Shown here: piece by piece, positions 18,350 through 27,700 of the stretch
Layout: each line of letters opens with the position of its first letter
How positions within the stretch are numbered: the stretch's first letter is position 1
Assembly: GCF_041287255.1 (NCBI RefSeq)
Contig: NZ_JBGGTX010000003.1
Coordinates: forward strand, 620,001 to 684,000
Direction of reading: 5' to 3'
DNA length: 64,000 bases
From: Tamlana flava
Lineage (GTDB): Bacteria > Bacteroidota > Bacteroidia > Flavobacteriales > Flavobacteriaceae
Notes under the pieces: generated by a model
Databases searched by the model: none
What the model was told of the DNA's origin: nothing
Seen by the model: the letters and a program-made list of their open reading frames with translations, nothing else
Translations under genes and position numbers: made by a program

Positions 18350-18987
18350 CAATCTCCACAATAATAACAACCACTAAGCGAAATAGATGCACCAATGGTT
18401 ATGGTTAACATATCTCCGTTAAACGACCCAAAACCATCAGAAATGGGGTTAAATTCTTTTCCGAAGCCCAGAATATATGAGGTATCAAGATACACCGTTA
18501 ATTTGTCTGAAACACCATAGTGCAGCTCTAGACCACCCAAAAAATTGAGGTAGGAGGTATTATTTTCGGTATAATCCCCTAAAGGTTTAAGGATTGAAAA
18601 ACCAGGGCCAGCATGAAAAAACAGTCCTAGTCTATTAGAGAAATTCATAACATTTGACGCATCATAAACCAATTGCAAGTTTATTCTCGAATAATTCACT
18701 TTAAACTCTGGCGTGTTATCAACATTAGAAAACCGGTTAAAACCATAATCCAATTTAGCACCGAATTTCTGCATAAACATATATTGCAAACCTAGATTAA
18801 TGCTGGGGAAGTTTATGGAATTGGCCTCGAAGTTACTCACAAATCCATTAGATGACGGATTATTCACACCCAAGGCAAACTGAGCCTTAACCGTACTAGT
18901 ATCACCTTGGGACATTCCGGGAAAAGCATAGAAAAACAACATAACGGCCAGCCAAATTCGTGTATTGCCATTTAAATTTTTAATCAT
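18349..18987 (-). CDS. Outer membrane beta-barrel protein
   Basis: 212 residues. Signal peptide to about FPGMSQG. The mature protein has eight or so alternating strands (SINLGLQYMFMQKFGAKLDYGF, YSRINLQLVYDASNV, LGLFFHAGPGFSIL, LNFLGGLELHYGVSDKLTVYLD, LTITIGASISL), like a small eight-stranded OmpA or PorT barrel. Function not assigned. First gene of the run that continues into ruvC, and its stop overlaps the ruvC ATG. Confidence 0.82.
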   Translation of the reverse strand: MIKNLNGNTRIWLAVMLFFYAFPGMSQGDTSTVKAQFALGVNNPSSNGFVSNFEANSINFPSINLGLQYMFMQKFGAKLDYGFNRFSNVDNTPEFKVNYSRINLQLVYDASNVMNFSNRLGLFFHAGPGFSILKPLGDYTENNTSYLNFLGGLELHYGVSDKLTVYLDTSYILGFGKEFNPISDGFGSFNGDMLTITIGASISLSGCYYCGD

Positions 18988-19017
18988 AAAGTATTATTGG
19001 TTTAATTTGTAGCAACT

Positions 19018-19992
19018 ATGCTGTTCAGCCTACCATACAAAACTAAACAATTCTTTTTTGTGCTCATCAAGTTAAGCATTGTGGTTGGTGCATTTTATTT
19101 TATTTATCAAAAACTTGCCAACAACGACGAGCTTAAACTTTCCGTTTTTGTTGATTTTGTTTCAAAAAGCAAGGTTTTTTCACTGAAATCAATCGTTTTT
19201 TTGCTGATTTTAAGCATTTTTAATTGGTTTTTTGAGATTTTGAAATGGCAAACTTTGGTTGCTCCAATTAAAAAAATAAGTCTTAAAATGGCTGCAAAAC
19301 AAAGTTTGGGTTCATTAACGGCATCATTAATAACCCCAAATCGAATAGGTGAATACGGTGCCAAAGCCCTTTACTTTGTTAAAGATGAGCAAAAAAAAAT
19401 ACTGCTCCTAAATTTTATTGGCAATATGCTACAAATGGGCGTAACTGTTTTGCTTGGCACAACTGGTTTATATTTTTTTATAAAAACCTACAATCCAGAA
19501 GTTAATTACTTAAAGCTTGGCAGATTATTACTTATTGCGCTCACCATAATTGCTTTAATTGGATTTGGATTTACGAAAAGCAGATTTACAATAAAAGGGG
19601 TTCCATTGGAAAAATTGAAATCCTTCCTATTAAAATTTCCTAAAAAAAACCTCCTAAAAGGGGGCCTTTTTTCATTTTTACGCTACGGTCTTTTCTCATT
19701 TCAGTTTTACTTTTTGCTGCAAACTTTTGCAGTTGATTTTGGTTATATTCAGGCGATGACCGTTATAACATCCATGTACCTACTGACCTCTATAATTCCT
19801 TCAATTTTTATTTTTGATGTTATCGTAAAAGGCAGTGTTGCCATTTACCTATTTTCGTTTGCCGGAGTTAATGAGGTTGTTATTTTGAGCATCACAACCA
19901 TCATGTGGCTATTTAATTTTGTGCTTCCAAGTATTGTTGGAAGTTATTTTGTGCTGAATTTCAAACTTCCAAAAAAACATCAATATTCATGA
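19018..19992 (+). CDS. Lysylphosphatidylglycerol synthase TM-region/UPF0104-like flippase
   Basis: 324 residues with about eight hydrophobic segments. It carries the family motif LITPNRIGEYGAKALYF and the second conserved stretch NFIGNMLQMGVTVLLG. These MprF-N-terminus-like proteins are thought to flip lipids or glycolipid intermediates and often lie beside a glycosyltransferase. Here the GT2 gene follows with an ATGA overlap, so the pair probably acts in one surface glycolipid or polyprenol-sugar step. Confidence 0.85.
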   Translation: MLFSLPYKTKQFFFVLIKLSIVVGAFYFIYQKLANNDELKLSVFVDFVSKSKVFSLKSIVFLLILSIFNWFFEILKWQTLVAPIKKISLKMAAKQSLGSLTASLITPNRIGEYGAKALYFVKDEQKKILLLNFIGNMLQMGVTVLLGTTGLYFFIKTYNPEVNYLKLGRLLLIALTIIALIGFGFTKSRFTIKGVPLEKLKSFLLKFPKKNLLKGGLFSFLRYGLFSFQFYFLLQTFAVDFGYIQAMTVITSMYLLTSIIPSIFIFDVIVKGSVAIYLFSFAGVNEVVILSITTIMWLFNFVLPSIVGSYFVLNFKLPKKHQYS

Positions 19993-21113
19993 TCTTTGCT
20001 GCTATAATCATAACCATTACTTATTTATTTTTGATAGGAAGTTTTATCTACGGATTTGATAAAATAAAAACATTTACTTTAAAAGATGTTCCAGTAAAAA
20101 CTAGATTTTCAATCATCATTCCTTTTAGAAATGAAGCTGGAAATTTGCCTCGTTTATTGCAATCGGTTGAAGCATTAAATTACCCAAAAAAATATTTTGA
20201 AATTATTTTTGTTGATGATGCCTCCGAGGATAATTCAGTTGAAATAATAAAGAGGCAACTTTTAAAGAGTAAAGTCCATTTTACCTTAATTAAAAATGAA
20301 AGAGCAACTGGTTCACCAAAAAAGGATACCATTACCTCAGGAATTAAAAAAGCAAAAAACGATTGGATTATAACTACAGATGCCGATTGCATTTTACCCA
20401 AATATTGGCTGGACAGCTTTGATGAATTCATTCAAAAAACTGATGCTTTATGTATTGTTGCTCCTGTTGCTTACATCAATGAAAACTCATTTTTAAATCG
20501 TTTCCAAATTTTGGACATGCTAAGTCTGCAAGGGGCAACCATTGGTGGTTTTGGTATTAAAAACCCGTTTTTGTGCAATGGGGCCAACTTTGCCTATAAA
20601 AAAGAAATTTTTAATTCGCTAAATGGTTTTGAAGGCAACACCAAAATAGCCAGTGGCGATGATGTATTCCTTCTTGAAAAAGTAGCCAAATCCTATCCGA
20701 AACAACTTCATTATTTAAAATGCGAGCACAGCATTGTTAGAACAAATTCACAACCAAGTTGGAAAACGCTAATCTCTCAAAGAATAAGATGGGCAGCCAA
20801 AGCAAGTGCCTACAAAAATTGGTTGGGAAAATTTACAGGGCTTACCATTTTACTGATGAATATTTTGATTATTGTTGGATTTATACTTTCAATTATTGAT
20901 GTTTTCTCTTTACGGGCATGGATTTATATCATGATAATTAAATTCAATATCGACTTCTACTTAATTTATAAATCGGCCTCGTTTTTTGACCAAAAAGAAG
21001 CTTTACGAAGTTTCATTTTTGGGTTTATCATATATCCGTTTTTTAGTGTTTATGTTGCCTTTGCCTCCCTGTTTTCAAATTATACTTGGAAGGGTAGAAC
21101 TTTCAAAAAATAA
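19989..21113 (+). CDS. Family 2 glycosyltransferase
   Basis: 374 residues. An N-terminal membrane segment is followed by the GT-A domain: FSIIIPFRNEAGNLPRLL, FVDDASEDNS, the DxD motif TTDADC, the acceptor-side GDDVFL and QRIRWAAKAS (QxxRW, processive or membrane GT2 class). Two or three C-terminal hydrophobic segments. It transfers a sugar from a nucleotide donor to a lipid or glycan at the inner membrane; the sugar is not known. It overlaps the flippase-like gene by 4 nt. Confidence 0.92.
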   Translation: MIFAAIIITITYLFLIGSFIYGFDKIKTFTLKDVPVKTRFSIIIPFRNEAGNLPRLLQSVEALNYPKKYFEIIFVDDASEDNSVEIIKRQLLKSKVHFTLIKNERATGSPKKDTITSGIKKAKNDWIITTDADCILPKYWLDSFDEFIQKTDALCIVAPVAYINENSFLNRFQILDMLSLQGATIGGFGIKNPFLCNGANFAYKKEIFNSLNGFEGNTKIASGDDVFLLEKVAKSYPKQLHYLKCEHSIVRTNSQPSWKTLISQRIRWAAKASAYKNWLGKFTGLTILLMNILIIVGFILSIIDVFSLRAWIYIMIIKFNIDFYLIYKSASFFDQKEALRSFIFGFIIYPFFSVYVAFASLFSNYTWKGRTFKK

Positions 21114-21132
21114 TTACCAAATATAAAATGGG

Positions 21133-21219
21133 CGTCATTACGAGGGAGGAACGACCGAAGAAATTTCTCAAAAACACTACAACTCTGTCTAAGATTGCTT
21201 CACTACGTTCGCAATGACG
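21133..21219. repeat. Intergenic REP-like inverted repeat
   Basis: CGTCATTACG (21133-21142) at one end and the near-complement CGCAATGACG (21210-21219) at the other, with imperfect pairing inside. The form (GTCATTGCGAG... CGCAATGACG) resembles the dispersed intergenic palindromes known from many Bacteroidota. It lies between GT2 and the BI-1 gene. I cannot see other copies in this window. Confidence 0.6.
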
Positions 21220-21296
21220 TTGCAAATTAATGTAAGACTTAATCTCAAAACATTCTCATAAACATTATTCACCTTAAATTTTCTAGATTTACACCT

Positions 21297-22031
21297 ATGA
21301 ACCTGTTAGACAAAACCACGAACCCTGCTTTTAACAATTATTTTTTTGGAGAAAGAAATACATCCCAAAAAACAATGACGGTTACTGGCATTTTTATGAA
21401 ATCGATGCTTTCCATATTGATTATGGTTATTATATCGTTCGGTGTTTGGCGGCTATATAATCAAGGTGCAGATATAAAATGGTATTCTATGGGTGGCATG
21501 TTGACGGCTATTATCATTAGCATTGTCATTTCCGTACGACAACATTGGGCACATATTTTGGTGCCACTTTATACCATTGCAAAAGGCCTTTTTCTAGGCA
21601 GTATTAGTATTTATGCACACGCACAATTTCCTGATTTACCCTATCAGGCCATCGGCATTACGGTTGTTACGTTTTTTGTTATGCTGTTACTTTACCAAAC
21701 CCGAATTATTGTAGTGACTAAAAAATTACGAAACGTTATTATTACTGTTGCGGCAAGTATTTTTATAATTTACCTTATCTCATGGATTTTGGGCTTTTTC
21801 GGTATAAAAGTCTTCATTTGGGGCACGTCTTGGCCAGCCATTGTTTTTAATGTTGTGGCCTTGATTTTTGCAGCACTATCATTGCTTTTGGATTTTGATT
21901 ATATAGAACGCCACAAAAACAAATCGCCCAAATACAAAGAATGGATTGCCACTTGGGGACTTTTGGTAACTCTAGTTTGGCTTTATGTCGAAATTTTAAG
22001 ACTTATGCGAAAACTGGCCATAAAGTTTTAG
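21297..22031 (+). CDS. Bax inhibitor-1/YccA family protein
   Basis: 244 residues with seven hydrophobic segments and a short cytoplasmic start containing NPAFNNYFF. The closing segment (EWIATWGLLVTLVWLYVEILRLM) is the most conserved part of the BI-1/YccA family. Known members act as calcium leak channels or as inhibitors of the FtsH protease. It is followed by a convergent lipoprotein gene 3 nt away. Function in this organism is inference by family. Confidence 0.87.
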   Translation: MNLLDKTTNPAFNNYFFGERNTSQKTMTVTGIFMKSMLSILIMVIISFGVWRLYNQGADIKWYSMGGMLTAIIISIVISVRQHWAHILVPLYTIAKGLFLGSISIYAHAQFPDLPYQAIGITVVTFFVMLLLYQTRIIVVTKKLRNVIITVAASIFIIYLISWILGFFGIKVFIWGTSWPAIVFNVVALIFAALSLLLDFDYIERHKNKSPKYKEWIATWGLLVTLVWLYVEILRLMRKLAIKF

Positions 22032-22034
22032 TCG

Positions 22035-22511
22035 TTATTCTACATGAATTATAATGGGCAAATTAAACTCAGTTGTAACTTGCTGTCCGCGTTTTATAGC
22101 TGGAAAAATTCTCGGCAGCGAATCCAAACTTTTTTGGATCAACCCTTTTATTTCTGGAATTTCCTGTTTGGTAAGGGAATCTATATCAGCTTTCAATAAA
22201 GATAAATCCCCTTGTTTTGATATGTGAAACTGAAGGATTACCGTATCATTAATATCTTGGGTCACAACAATCTTTTCCTTTTTTAGATAATTGGTAATGT
22301 GATTGGTCAATGTGTACTGAAAACACGCTTGCTTTTCGGTTTTTGAAATGGAAGATTCACAGACTGAAAAGCTGGGATATTCATCAACATCGTTCCAATT
22401 GAAGGTTTGCAGTTCTTCGTTCAAAATGGCTTCGGGAGATGTTTTTTTCGCATTAAAATACTCGCAAGAATAGAGCATAAAAACACATATCCAAACCAAA
22501 AATATCTTCAT
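22035..22511 (-). CDS. Lipoprotein with TonB C-terminal-like domain
   Basis: 158 residues. Lipobox LYSC (Cys16). The mature part has the flavobacterial TonB-C form: VDEYPSFSVCESS with a following ACFQYTLTNHITNYL, then VILQFHISKQGDLSLLKADI and the closing helix and strand (LPRIFPAIKRGQQVTTEFNLPIII). TonB-C domains carry energy to outer membrane receptors, but there is no transmembrane TonB helix or Pro-rich linker here. This is a free-standing lipidated domain that is common in Flavobacteriia and without known function. Confidence 0.75.
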   Translation of the reverse strand: MKIFLVWICVFMLYSCEYFNAKKTSPEAILNEELQTFNWNDVDEYPSFSVCESSISKTEKQACFQYTLTNHITNYLKKEKIVVTQDINDTVILQFHISKQGDLSLLKADIDSLTKQEIPEIKGLIQKSLDSLPRIFPAIKRGQQVTTEFNLPIIIHVE

Positions 22512-22610
22512 AAATTACAACTGAAACCGAAAAGTACAATTTTATTCTAAATGTTCAATCCACATAAAGTATGAATTTGTAACATTAAGTTCAATTTTTA
22601 GTCCTATAAA

Positions 22611-23135
22611 ATGAACATCTCAAACTCTTTTATGGACATATTTTTAATAATTATTGCACTCTTCATTATGGTTTTAGGGATAATTGGTAGCTTTTTACCT
22701 GTACTTCCTGGCCCTTTAACAAGCTGGGTTGGCCTATTGGTTGTTCATTTTACTGACTCCATCCCCATGGATAAGTCGTTCTTAATTATAACGCTTGCCA
22801 TCGCATTATTTATTTGGCTGCTCGATTATATTATCCCAGCCATCGGCACCAAACGCTTTGGTGGCACGAGATATGGTATGATTGGCACCACAATTGGACT
22901 AATTGTTGGGTTAATTGCCCCTATACCGGAAGGAATAATAATTGGACCTTTTGTTGGTGCACTCCTTGGTGAACTTATAAACAAAAGTGATTCTAAAACT
23001 GCAACGAGAGCAGCATTTGGTTCATTCATTGGGTTTTTAACCTCAACCTTTATAAAATTTGTTGTGGCTGCTATTTATCTAGGCCTTTATATGGGCATTG
23101 TATGGGATTACAGAGCAACATTATTCCATTTATAA
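22611..23135 (+). CDS. DUF456 membrane protein
   Basis: 174 residues. DUF456 pattern: LGIIGSFLPVLPGPLTSWVGLL, GTKRFGGTRYGMIGTTIGLIVG, GPFVGALLGELI and a C-terminal hydrophobic helix. Four to five membrane segments with glycine-rich hairpins. No assigned function. It stands alone. Confidence 0.88.
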   Translation: MNISNSFMDIFLIIIALFIMVLGIIGSFLPVLPGPLTSWVGLLVVHFTDSIPMDKSFLIITLAIALFIWLLDYIIPAIGTKRFGGTRYGMIGTTIGLIVGLIAPIPEGIIIGPFVGALLGELINKSDSKTATRAAFGSFIGFLTSTFIKFVVAAIYLGLYMGIVWDYRATLFHL

Positions 23136-23145
23136 AATGAAGAAA

Positions 23146-23172
23146 CCCTGTGGGTCTCTCACCTCCACAGGG
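23146..23172. terminator. Hairpin, possible terminator
   Basis: CCCTGTGG (23146-23153) pairs with CCACAGGG (23165-23172) over an 11-nt loop. No T-tract follows on either strand. It lies 11 nt after the DUF456 gene, so it may act as a weak terminator or processing stem. Confidence 0.4.
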
Positions 23173-23395
23173 CTTGTAAATTGCTATTATCAACAAAAAA
23201 ATTGAGGGATTAATTAATTTTTATAAGTGTTGATAGCACAAAGATATTTATAACTATTCTTTTTGAACTGCGGAAAACCCGTAACGTTTTTACGGGTATG
23301 GTACAAACCCTAGAAATAGCAACGGATTTCGAAGCTTAAAAAAATACGGATTTTTTTAGGTAAATTAAATTTTAACATTTTTTGTAATACTAAGT

Positions 23396-24070
23396 CTACA
23401 CAAATCCTTTCTTTCGTGCTTCATCAAGGAGGGTTTCATCTTGTCCATCTTGTACTTCAAAAATTTCCCTAAGCTGCTTTTTTCTTTTTTCAATGGCACT
23501 CAACGAAATATCAAGATGAGATGCCAAGTTTTTGGTTTTTACCCCTTGCGACAATAAGTGAAGAATTTTTCTGTTTTTGTCATCAATAACAATGTCGCTA
23601 GTAATTGTTTTTCTTATATGGCTATTCACTGTTCCACTATAAAAAGGCGGATTATTAAGTACAGCCTGAAATGCACTAGCAAGTTCACTGGATGTTAAAT
23701 CGCTCTTAATTAAAAAACCTTCTGGATCAATGGTTTTAATAATATTATGAATTCTAAACGACTCATTGAACATCGTTAAAATAATAATCTTTGCTTTTGG
23801 TAAAATCTTTCTTGCATATTCAGACAAGTCTTCACCAGAACTCATAGAGCCGTCCTTTGAAGGGGGCAAACTTATATCTACAAACAATACGTTGTAAGGC
23901 CTTTCATTTTTAACGGACAAATCCATTAATTTTACAGCCTCATCACAATTATTGGCTATATCAATGTTTAATTCTTGAGTATCCTTTTTTGTAAAAAGTA
24001 GTGTGTTTTGATAACCTTCAATAATCATTGGGTGGTCATCAATCATTAGTATTTTTATTTTTTCAGTCAT
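23396..24070 (-). CDS. NarL/LuxR-family response regulator
   Basis: 224 residues. N-terminal receiver with acidic pair MIDDHP and phospho-acceptor Asp in LFVDISLP, then IILTMF and a Lys in the KSDLT motif. The C-terminal HTH contains ILHLLSQGVKTKNLASHLDISLSAIEKRKK, of the LuxR type. It follows the sensor kinase by 10 nt on the minus strand, and together they form one two-component system. Targets not evident. Confidence 0.9.
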   Translation of the reverse strand: MTEKIKILMIDDHPMIIEGYQNTLLFTKKDTQELNIDIANNCDEAVKLMDLSVKNERPYNVLFVDISLPPSKDGSMSSGEDLSEYARKILPKAKIIILTMFNESFRIHNIIKTIDPEGFLIKSDLTSSELASAFQAVLNNPPFYSGTVNSHIRKTITSDIVIDDKNRKILHLLSQGVKTKNLASHLDISLSAIEKRKKQLREIFEVQDGQDETLLDEARKKGFV

Positions 24071-24080
24071 AATTTTGGCG

Positions 24081-25916
24081 TTAGGGTATTGGTGCCTCGA
24101 TAATTACTGTAGTTCCAACCTCTTTTTCTGAAGTTATTTTAAGGGTTCCGCTTATCTCATTTATTCGCGAGTTTATGTTCTTTAAACCAATGCCAGATTT
24201 TGCTTTGTTAACATCAAACCCCGAACCATCATCGGTTATTGAGAGGCAAATTACATTATTTTTTAGTTTAAAACTAATAATAACATGATTGGCTTGGGCG
24301 TGTTTATAGATATTATGAAGCGTTTCTTGTATTATTCTATAAATATGAATCTTCTTTTTATTGGTTACAGCATCCCAGTTTATATCATCATCATGCTCTA
24401 ATTTATAAGTGAGATTATATGCCAAGGTCTGCGTTTCAACCAAGGTTTTAATAATATCAATAAACCCAGAACCTGAAACAAAATCGGTGTTCAATTCGTG
24501 CGACACTTTCCTGATGTCTTCCTCTATCGTTTTTAATTCTGCAATGTATTGACCTCTGGTTTTTACCGCTTCTGTACTATTATTCATGTTCAAACTATCC
24601 AAACTCAATCGTGTGCCAAATAATCTACCCAGAACGCCATCATGCAGCTCTTCCGATATTCGTTTTTTCTCTAATGCCCTAGCCTCTTCAATGCTCTCGT
24701 TTTGCGATAGCATTAAATTGTAGATTTCTTCGTTGGTTTCTTGCTGTTGCTGAATAAATTGTAATTCCTTGTTTTTATTCCTTTGCGCAATAACCAGATA
24801 TAATAATATCGAAGCTATGATGATGACAACTGAAATTATCAATAGCCACATGCGTTCTTTTGCAATTTGAATGTTCTCCTTTTCAATTTGGCTGGTTTCG
24901 AAACGAATTCTGGCAAACTTATTTCTTATGGCCCGCTCATTTTTTTGTAAACTATCGTTAAGCTTGATATAAGCTTTTAAATGGTCTGCCGCCTTTTCAC
25001 CTTCATCTATTTTGGAGAGCAATAATAAGGAACTCAACAATTCATCTTTATGAAAATTCTCTGCTATATCTTTTGCTTGATAGGCATAGTGTTTTGCAGC
25101 AGTAATATCGTTTTTGTATTTGTAGTATTCAGCAAGGTGTTGGTTAATACTAATGGAATTATACCCTCCTGGATTTATACTGTCTGAAACTTTTAAGGCC
25201 TTAAAAAACAAATTAGGCAACTCGCCAAAATCCTGATTTAAAAATTTAGTGTGGGCGTAGTTATCCAAGACCAAAGCATAGAAATCTGGTCTCGTATCAA
25301 TCAAATCCTGATTATTTAAAATTTGACCATAATACTCTAACGCCAAATCATAAGCACCAGATTTTTTGTAGGAAAGGGCCAAGTTATTTTTGGAGATATC
25401 TATACTTAACTTATTATCTCCTTTCATCTTTTCTTTTATGGTAAGGGCCCGTTCATAGTAGGATATAGATTCCTCATATTGCTCCAATTCACCAAAAACA
25501 ATACCCAAATTATTATAAATAAATGCCTTTGTCTCAATTACCGATTCCGTTTCTTTTAAAGGTTCAAGCAAAGACATAGCTCTTACAGAAGTTAATTCAC
25601 TGCCAGTAAGATCTTTTTCATTTTTTTGAACAACAGCAATACCGTATAAGGTTCTAGCTAGTTTATAATTATCATTTTTTCTTTCATAGTACTTTTGGGC
25701 CTTGTGGTAGTAATAGTAAGCACTGTCTGCAGAGAAACTAAATCTGTACAACTCTCCTAAGGCATAATAGGCATTAGCAACAGTTGTTGAGTCCTGGCTC
25801 TTTTTTAATAGTACATTTTTATGAATGGAATCTATTAAAGCTAAATTAGTTTCACTTTGAGCCATTACTGAAGTGAAACAAGAAAGGAAAAGTATTTTAA
25901 AAATTAAAAATCTCAA
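24081..25916 (-). CDS. TPR-containing HisKA_3 sensor histidine kinase
   Basis: 611 residues. Signal peptide (about 1-20), then a tetratricopeptide-repeat sensor region facing the periplasm (about 45-320; for example YNNLGIVFGELEQYEESISYYERALTI). It is followed by a membrane segment (about 356-377), a short coiled coil, the HisKA_3 H-box EKKRISEELHDG with His425, and a HATPase domain with DDGSGFDVNKA and SGIGLKNINSRI. It pairs with the adjacent NarL-type regulator. Upstream lies a 47-residue lipoprotein gene that could be related to its signal. Confidence 0.92.
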   Translation of the reverse strand: MRFLIFKILFLSCFTSVMAQSETNLALIDSIHKNVLLKKSQDSTTVANAYYALGELYRFSFSADSAYYYYHKAQKYYERKNDNYKLARTLYGIAVVQKNEKDLTGSELTSVRAMSLLEPLKETESVIETKAFIYNNLGIVFGELEQYEESISYYERALTIKEKMKGDNKLSIDISKNNLALSYKKSGAYDLALEYYGQILNNQDLIDTRPDFYALVLDNYAHTKFLNQDFGELPNLFFKALKVSDSINPGGYNSISINQHLAEYYKYKNDITAAKHYAYQAKDIAENFHKDELLSSLLLLSKIDEGEKAADHLKAYIKLNDSLQKNERAIRNKFARIRFETSQIEKENIQIAKERMWLLIISVVIIIASILLYLVIAQRNKNKELQFIQQQQETNEEIYNLMLSQNESIEEARALEKKRISEELHDGVLGRLFGTRLSLDSLNMNNSTEAVKTRGQYIAELKTIEEDIRKVSHELNTDFVSGSGFIDIIKTLVETQTLAYNLTYKLEHDDDINWDAVTNKKKIHIYRIIQETLHNIYKHAQANHVIISFKLKNNVICLSITDDGSGFDVNKAKSGIGLKNINSRINEISGTLKITSEKEVGTTVIIEAPIP

Positions 25917-25971
25917 GAAAATAGTAAAATTGGCTATTTCTCAAATGTATTTATAATTTTTCAATTTAAAT

Positions 25972-26008
25972 CAATAAAAAACCTCTTTACTATATTAGTA
26001 AAGAGGTT
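25972..26008 (-). terminator. Strong terminator of the small lipoprotein gene
   Basis: A 13-bp stem AACCTCTTTACTA / TAGTAAAGAGGTT (25980-25992 with 25996-26008) with a 3-nt loop, followed by a run of T on the minus strand. It separates the lipoprotein gene from the sensor kinase, so the two are transcribed apart or by readthrough. Confidence 0.85.
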
Positions 26009-26035
26009 ATGTAGGTAAAAACTTTTTTATTATTA

Positions 26036-26179
26036 TTATTCATCAACCGCACCACCAGTAATAGGAGTTAAAACTTCTGGAGTAATTAAAACATCATCTT
26101 CAGTTAAATCTTGTTTTGTACAAGATACTAGTGACGCAAAAATAACGGCTACTAATACTGTAATTTTTAGGGATTTCAT
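26036..26179 (-). CDS. Tiny lipoprotein (47 residues)
   Basis: ATG at 26179, stop at 26036. Begins MKSLKITVLVAVIFASLVSC with a full lipobox (Cys20). The 27-residue mature part continues TKQDLTEDDVLITPE and ends TGGAVDE: acidic, polar, without structure motifs. It has its own strong terminator and is transcribed toward the adjacent sensor kinase. It is too short for most ORF callers. Its size and position suggest a secreted peptide or a small envelope factor; function unknown. Confidence 0.8.
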   Translation of the reverse strand: MKSLKITVLVAVIFASLVSCTKQDLTEDDVLITPEVLTPITGGAVDE

Positions 26180-26535
26180 ATAATTCGATTTTAAGGTTAA
26201 ACAGTTTTTCTCTTTTCAAATAAAAATTGTTAGCCAAGACTTTAAAAAATAAAATCTGGCATGAGGGAAAAAATGGATAATTAACTTAAAATCGAAAACA
26301 CAAAAATGTGCAGAACGATTCGATAAATAAATTTTGAGGGATTGACTTAAAAAGTCTGAATGGATTAAATTATAAAGCTGGACTTAGGGAAATTGGGTCG
26401 CCCGACTATATAGTGCTAAAATAAGCTAACAGTTGTTAATAACTCTAATTTTTTTCGATAAATGGGTAAATATTCGATGAAATGCACCCTTTTTTATCGA
26501 CGAAATGCAATAAAGCGCGATTTTCAAAGAAAGAT
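26180..26535. other. 356-bp non-coding gap
   Basis: AT-rich DNA between the tiny lipoprotein gene and the LacI gene. A short GTCG/CGAC palindrome lies near 26397-26406. One plus-strand frame starts here (26462) but runs mostly inside the LacI gene on the opposite strand and shows no domain, so I take it as chance. No convincing RNA gene or terminator is seen. Confidence 0.5.
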
Positions 26536-27540
26536 TTACCGTGTTGATTTGTCTTTTATCAAGCTTGTTTTAACAATTTTTGTCTTTACATCGTCTCCAT
26601 TCGTCGGATTTTGTATTCTATTTATGAGCATTTGGGCGGCACTTGCTCCAATCTCTTTGGCATGCTGACGAATGGTAGTTAGTTTAGGAAGTGTATGGTT
26701 TGATTCTGACTTGCTCGCAAATGCGATTACCGATATATCTTTAGGTACTTTGTAACCGAGGTTAATGGCTGCATTAATAGTTATAACGCCAGAGGAACTG
26801 TCTGCAGCAATTATGGCATCAATACTTTTATTCTTCTTTAAAAATGATTTTATTTTCTTCTGATGGTCGTCTTTACTCTTAATTTTCAAGACCAATGGCT
26901 GCTGAGTTCTGCTTTCCAATATGGCCTTGTTATAGCCGCGCTCCCTAAGCTTGCCCACACTAAGATCATCAATATTGCTAATAAAAGCAATTTGTTTTCT
27001 GTTGTCATTCAATAAACTTCTGGTGGCATTGTAGGTTGCATCAAAATCATCAACAATCACTTTATCACACATTACATCGTGTGCTACGCGGTCAAACATG
27101 ACTATAGGCAGCCCTTGTTTTATGGTGTTTTTAAAATGCTCTATTTCCTTTTTAACCTGTGTCTCGGCCGCAACAGACAAAATAAAACCATCAACGCTTC
27201 CGTTAGCCAATAATTTTAAACTTTCCTTTTCCTTCTCCAAAGACTCGTTAGAAATACATGTAATAATATTGTAACCAAGCTTATTTGCTTCACGTTCAAT
27301 ACCAAAAAGCACTTTTGCCAAAAATCGGTTTAGAATATTGGGAATAATAACCCCAATAGTTTTTGTTTTATTTTGCTTTAAGCTTAACGCAACTTTATTG
27401 GGCGTGTAATTATGTTGCTCGGCGAGCTCTTTTACACGTCTTATGGTGTCTTCGCCTATTTCCTCACTATTGTTCAACGCCTTAGAAACCGTTGAAATGG
27501 AAACATTCAATTCTTTCGCCAATTGTTTTAAAGTAACCAT
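26536..27540 (-). CDS. LacI-family transcriptional regulator
   Basis: 334 residues. N-terminal HTH (TLKQLAKELNVSISTVSKALNNSEEIGEDT) with the hinge helix (NYTPNKVALSLKQNKTKTIGVIIP). A periplasmic-binding-like effector domain follows (VDGFILSVAAET, PIVMFDR, IDAIIAADSSSGV). It binds operators and responds to a sugar or related effector. It is divergent from the HAD hydrolase gene with a 160-bp shared gap. The nearby GlgP gene suggests carbohydrate control, which is inference. Confidence 0.93.
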   Translation of the reverse strand: MVTLKQLAKELNVSISTVSKALNNSEEIGEDTIRRVKELAEQHNYTPNKVALSLKQNKTKTIGVIIPNILNRFLAKVLFGIEREANKLGYNIITCISNESLEKEKESLKLLANGSVDGFILSVAAETQVKKEIEHFKNTIKQGLPIVMFDRVAHDVMCDKVIVDDFDATYNATRSLLNDNRKQIAFISNIDDLSVGKLRERGYNKAILESRTQQPLVLKIKSKDDHQKKIKSFLKKNKSIDAIIAADSSSGVITINAAINLGYKVPKDISVIAFASKSESNHTLPKLTTIRQHAKEIGASAAQMLINRIQNPTNGDDVKTKIVKTSLIKDKSTR

Positions 27541-27676
27541 ACGTTAACCTATAAAATTAAAGTTACGCAATTTACAAAATTACTTTTGCAAAAACTCTAA
27601 GTTAAAATTAGTTGCCCAAAGCACACGTGACATAAAAATTAATATTTAGCTAACATCTTAATTAGCCAAAGAATAG

Positions 27677-27684
27677 TACTTTTG
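27677..27684 (+). promoter_or_regulatory. -7 promoter element of the HAD gene
   Basis: TACTTTTG is an exact TAnnTTTG match. It predicts a start of transcription near 27689, about 12 nt before the ATG. It sits in the LacI/HAD divergent gap. Confidence 0.6.
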
Positions 27685-27700
27685 CCCTTCAATCAAATAT

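Noticed and set aside
23146..23172. Hairpin after DUF456 as a firm terminator
   Set aside because: No T-tract follows the stem on either strand; kept only as a tentative feature.
26462..26668. Plus-strand ORF of 68 residues in front of and over the LacI gene
   Set aside because: It lies mostly on the opposite strand of a clear LacI gene and has no domain or signal, so it is a chance frame.
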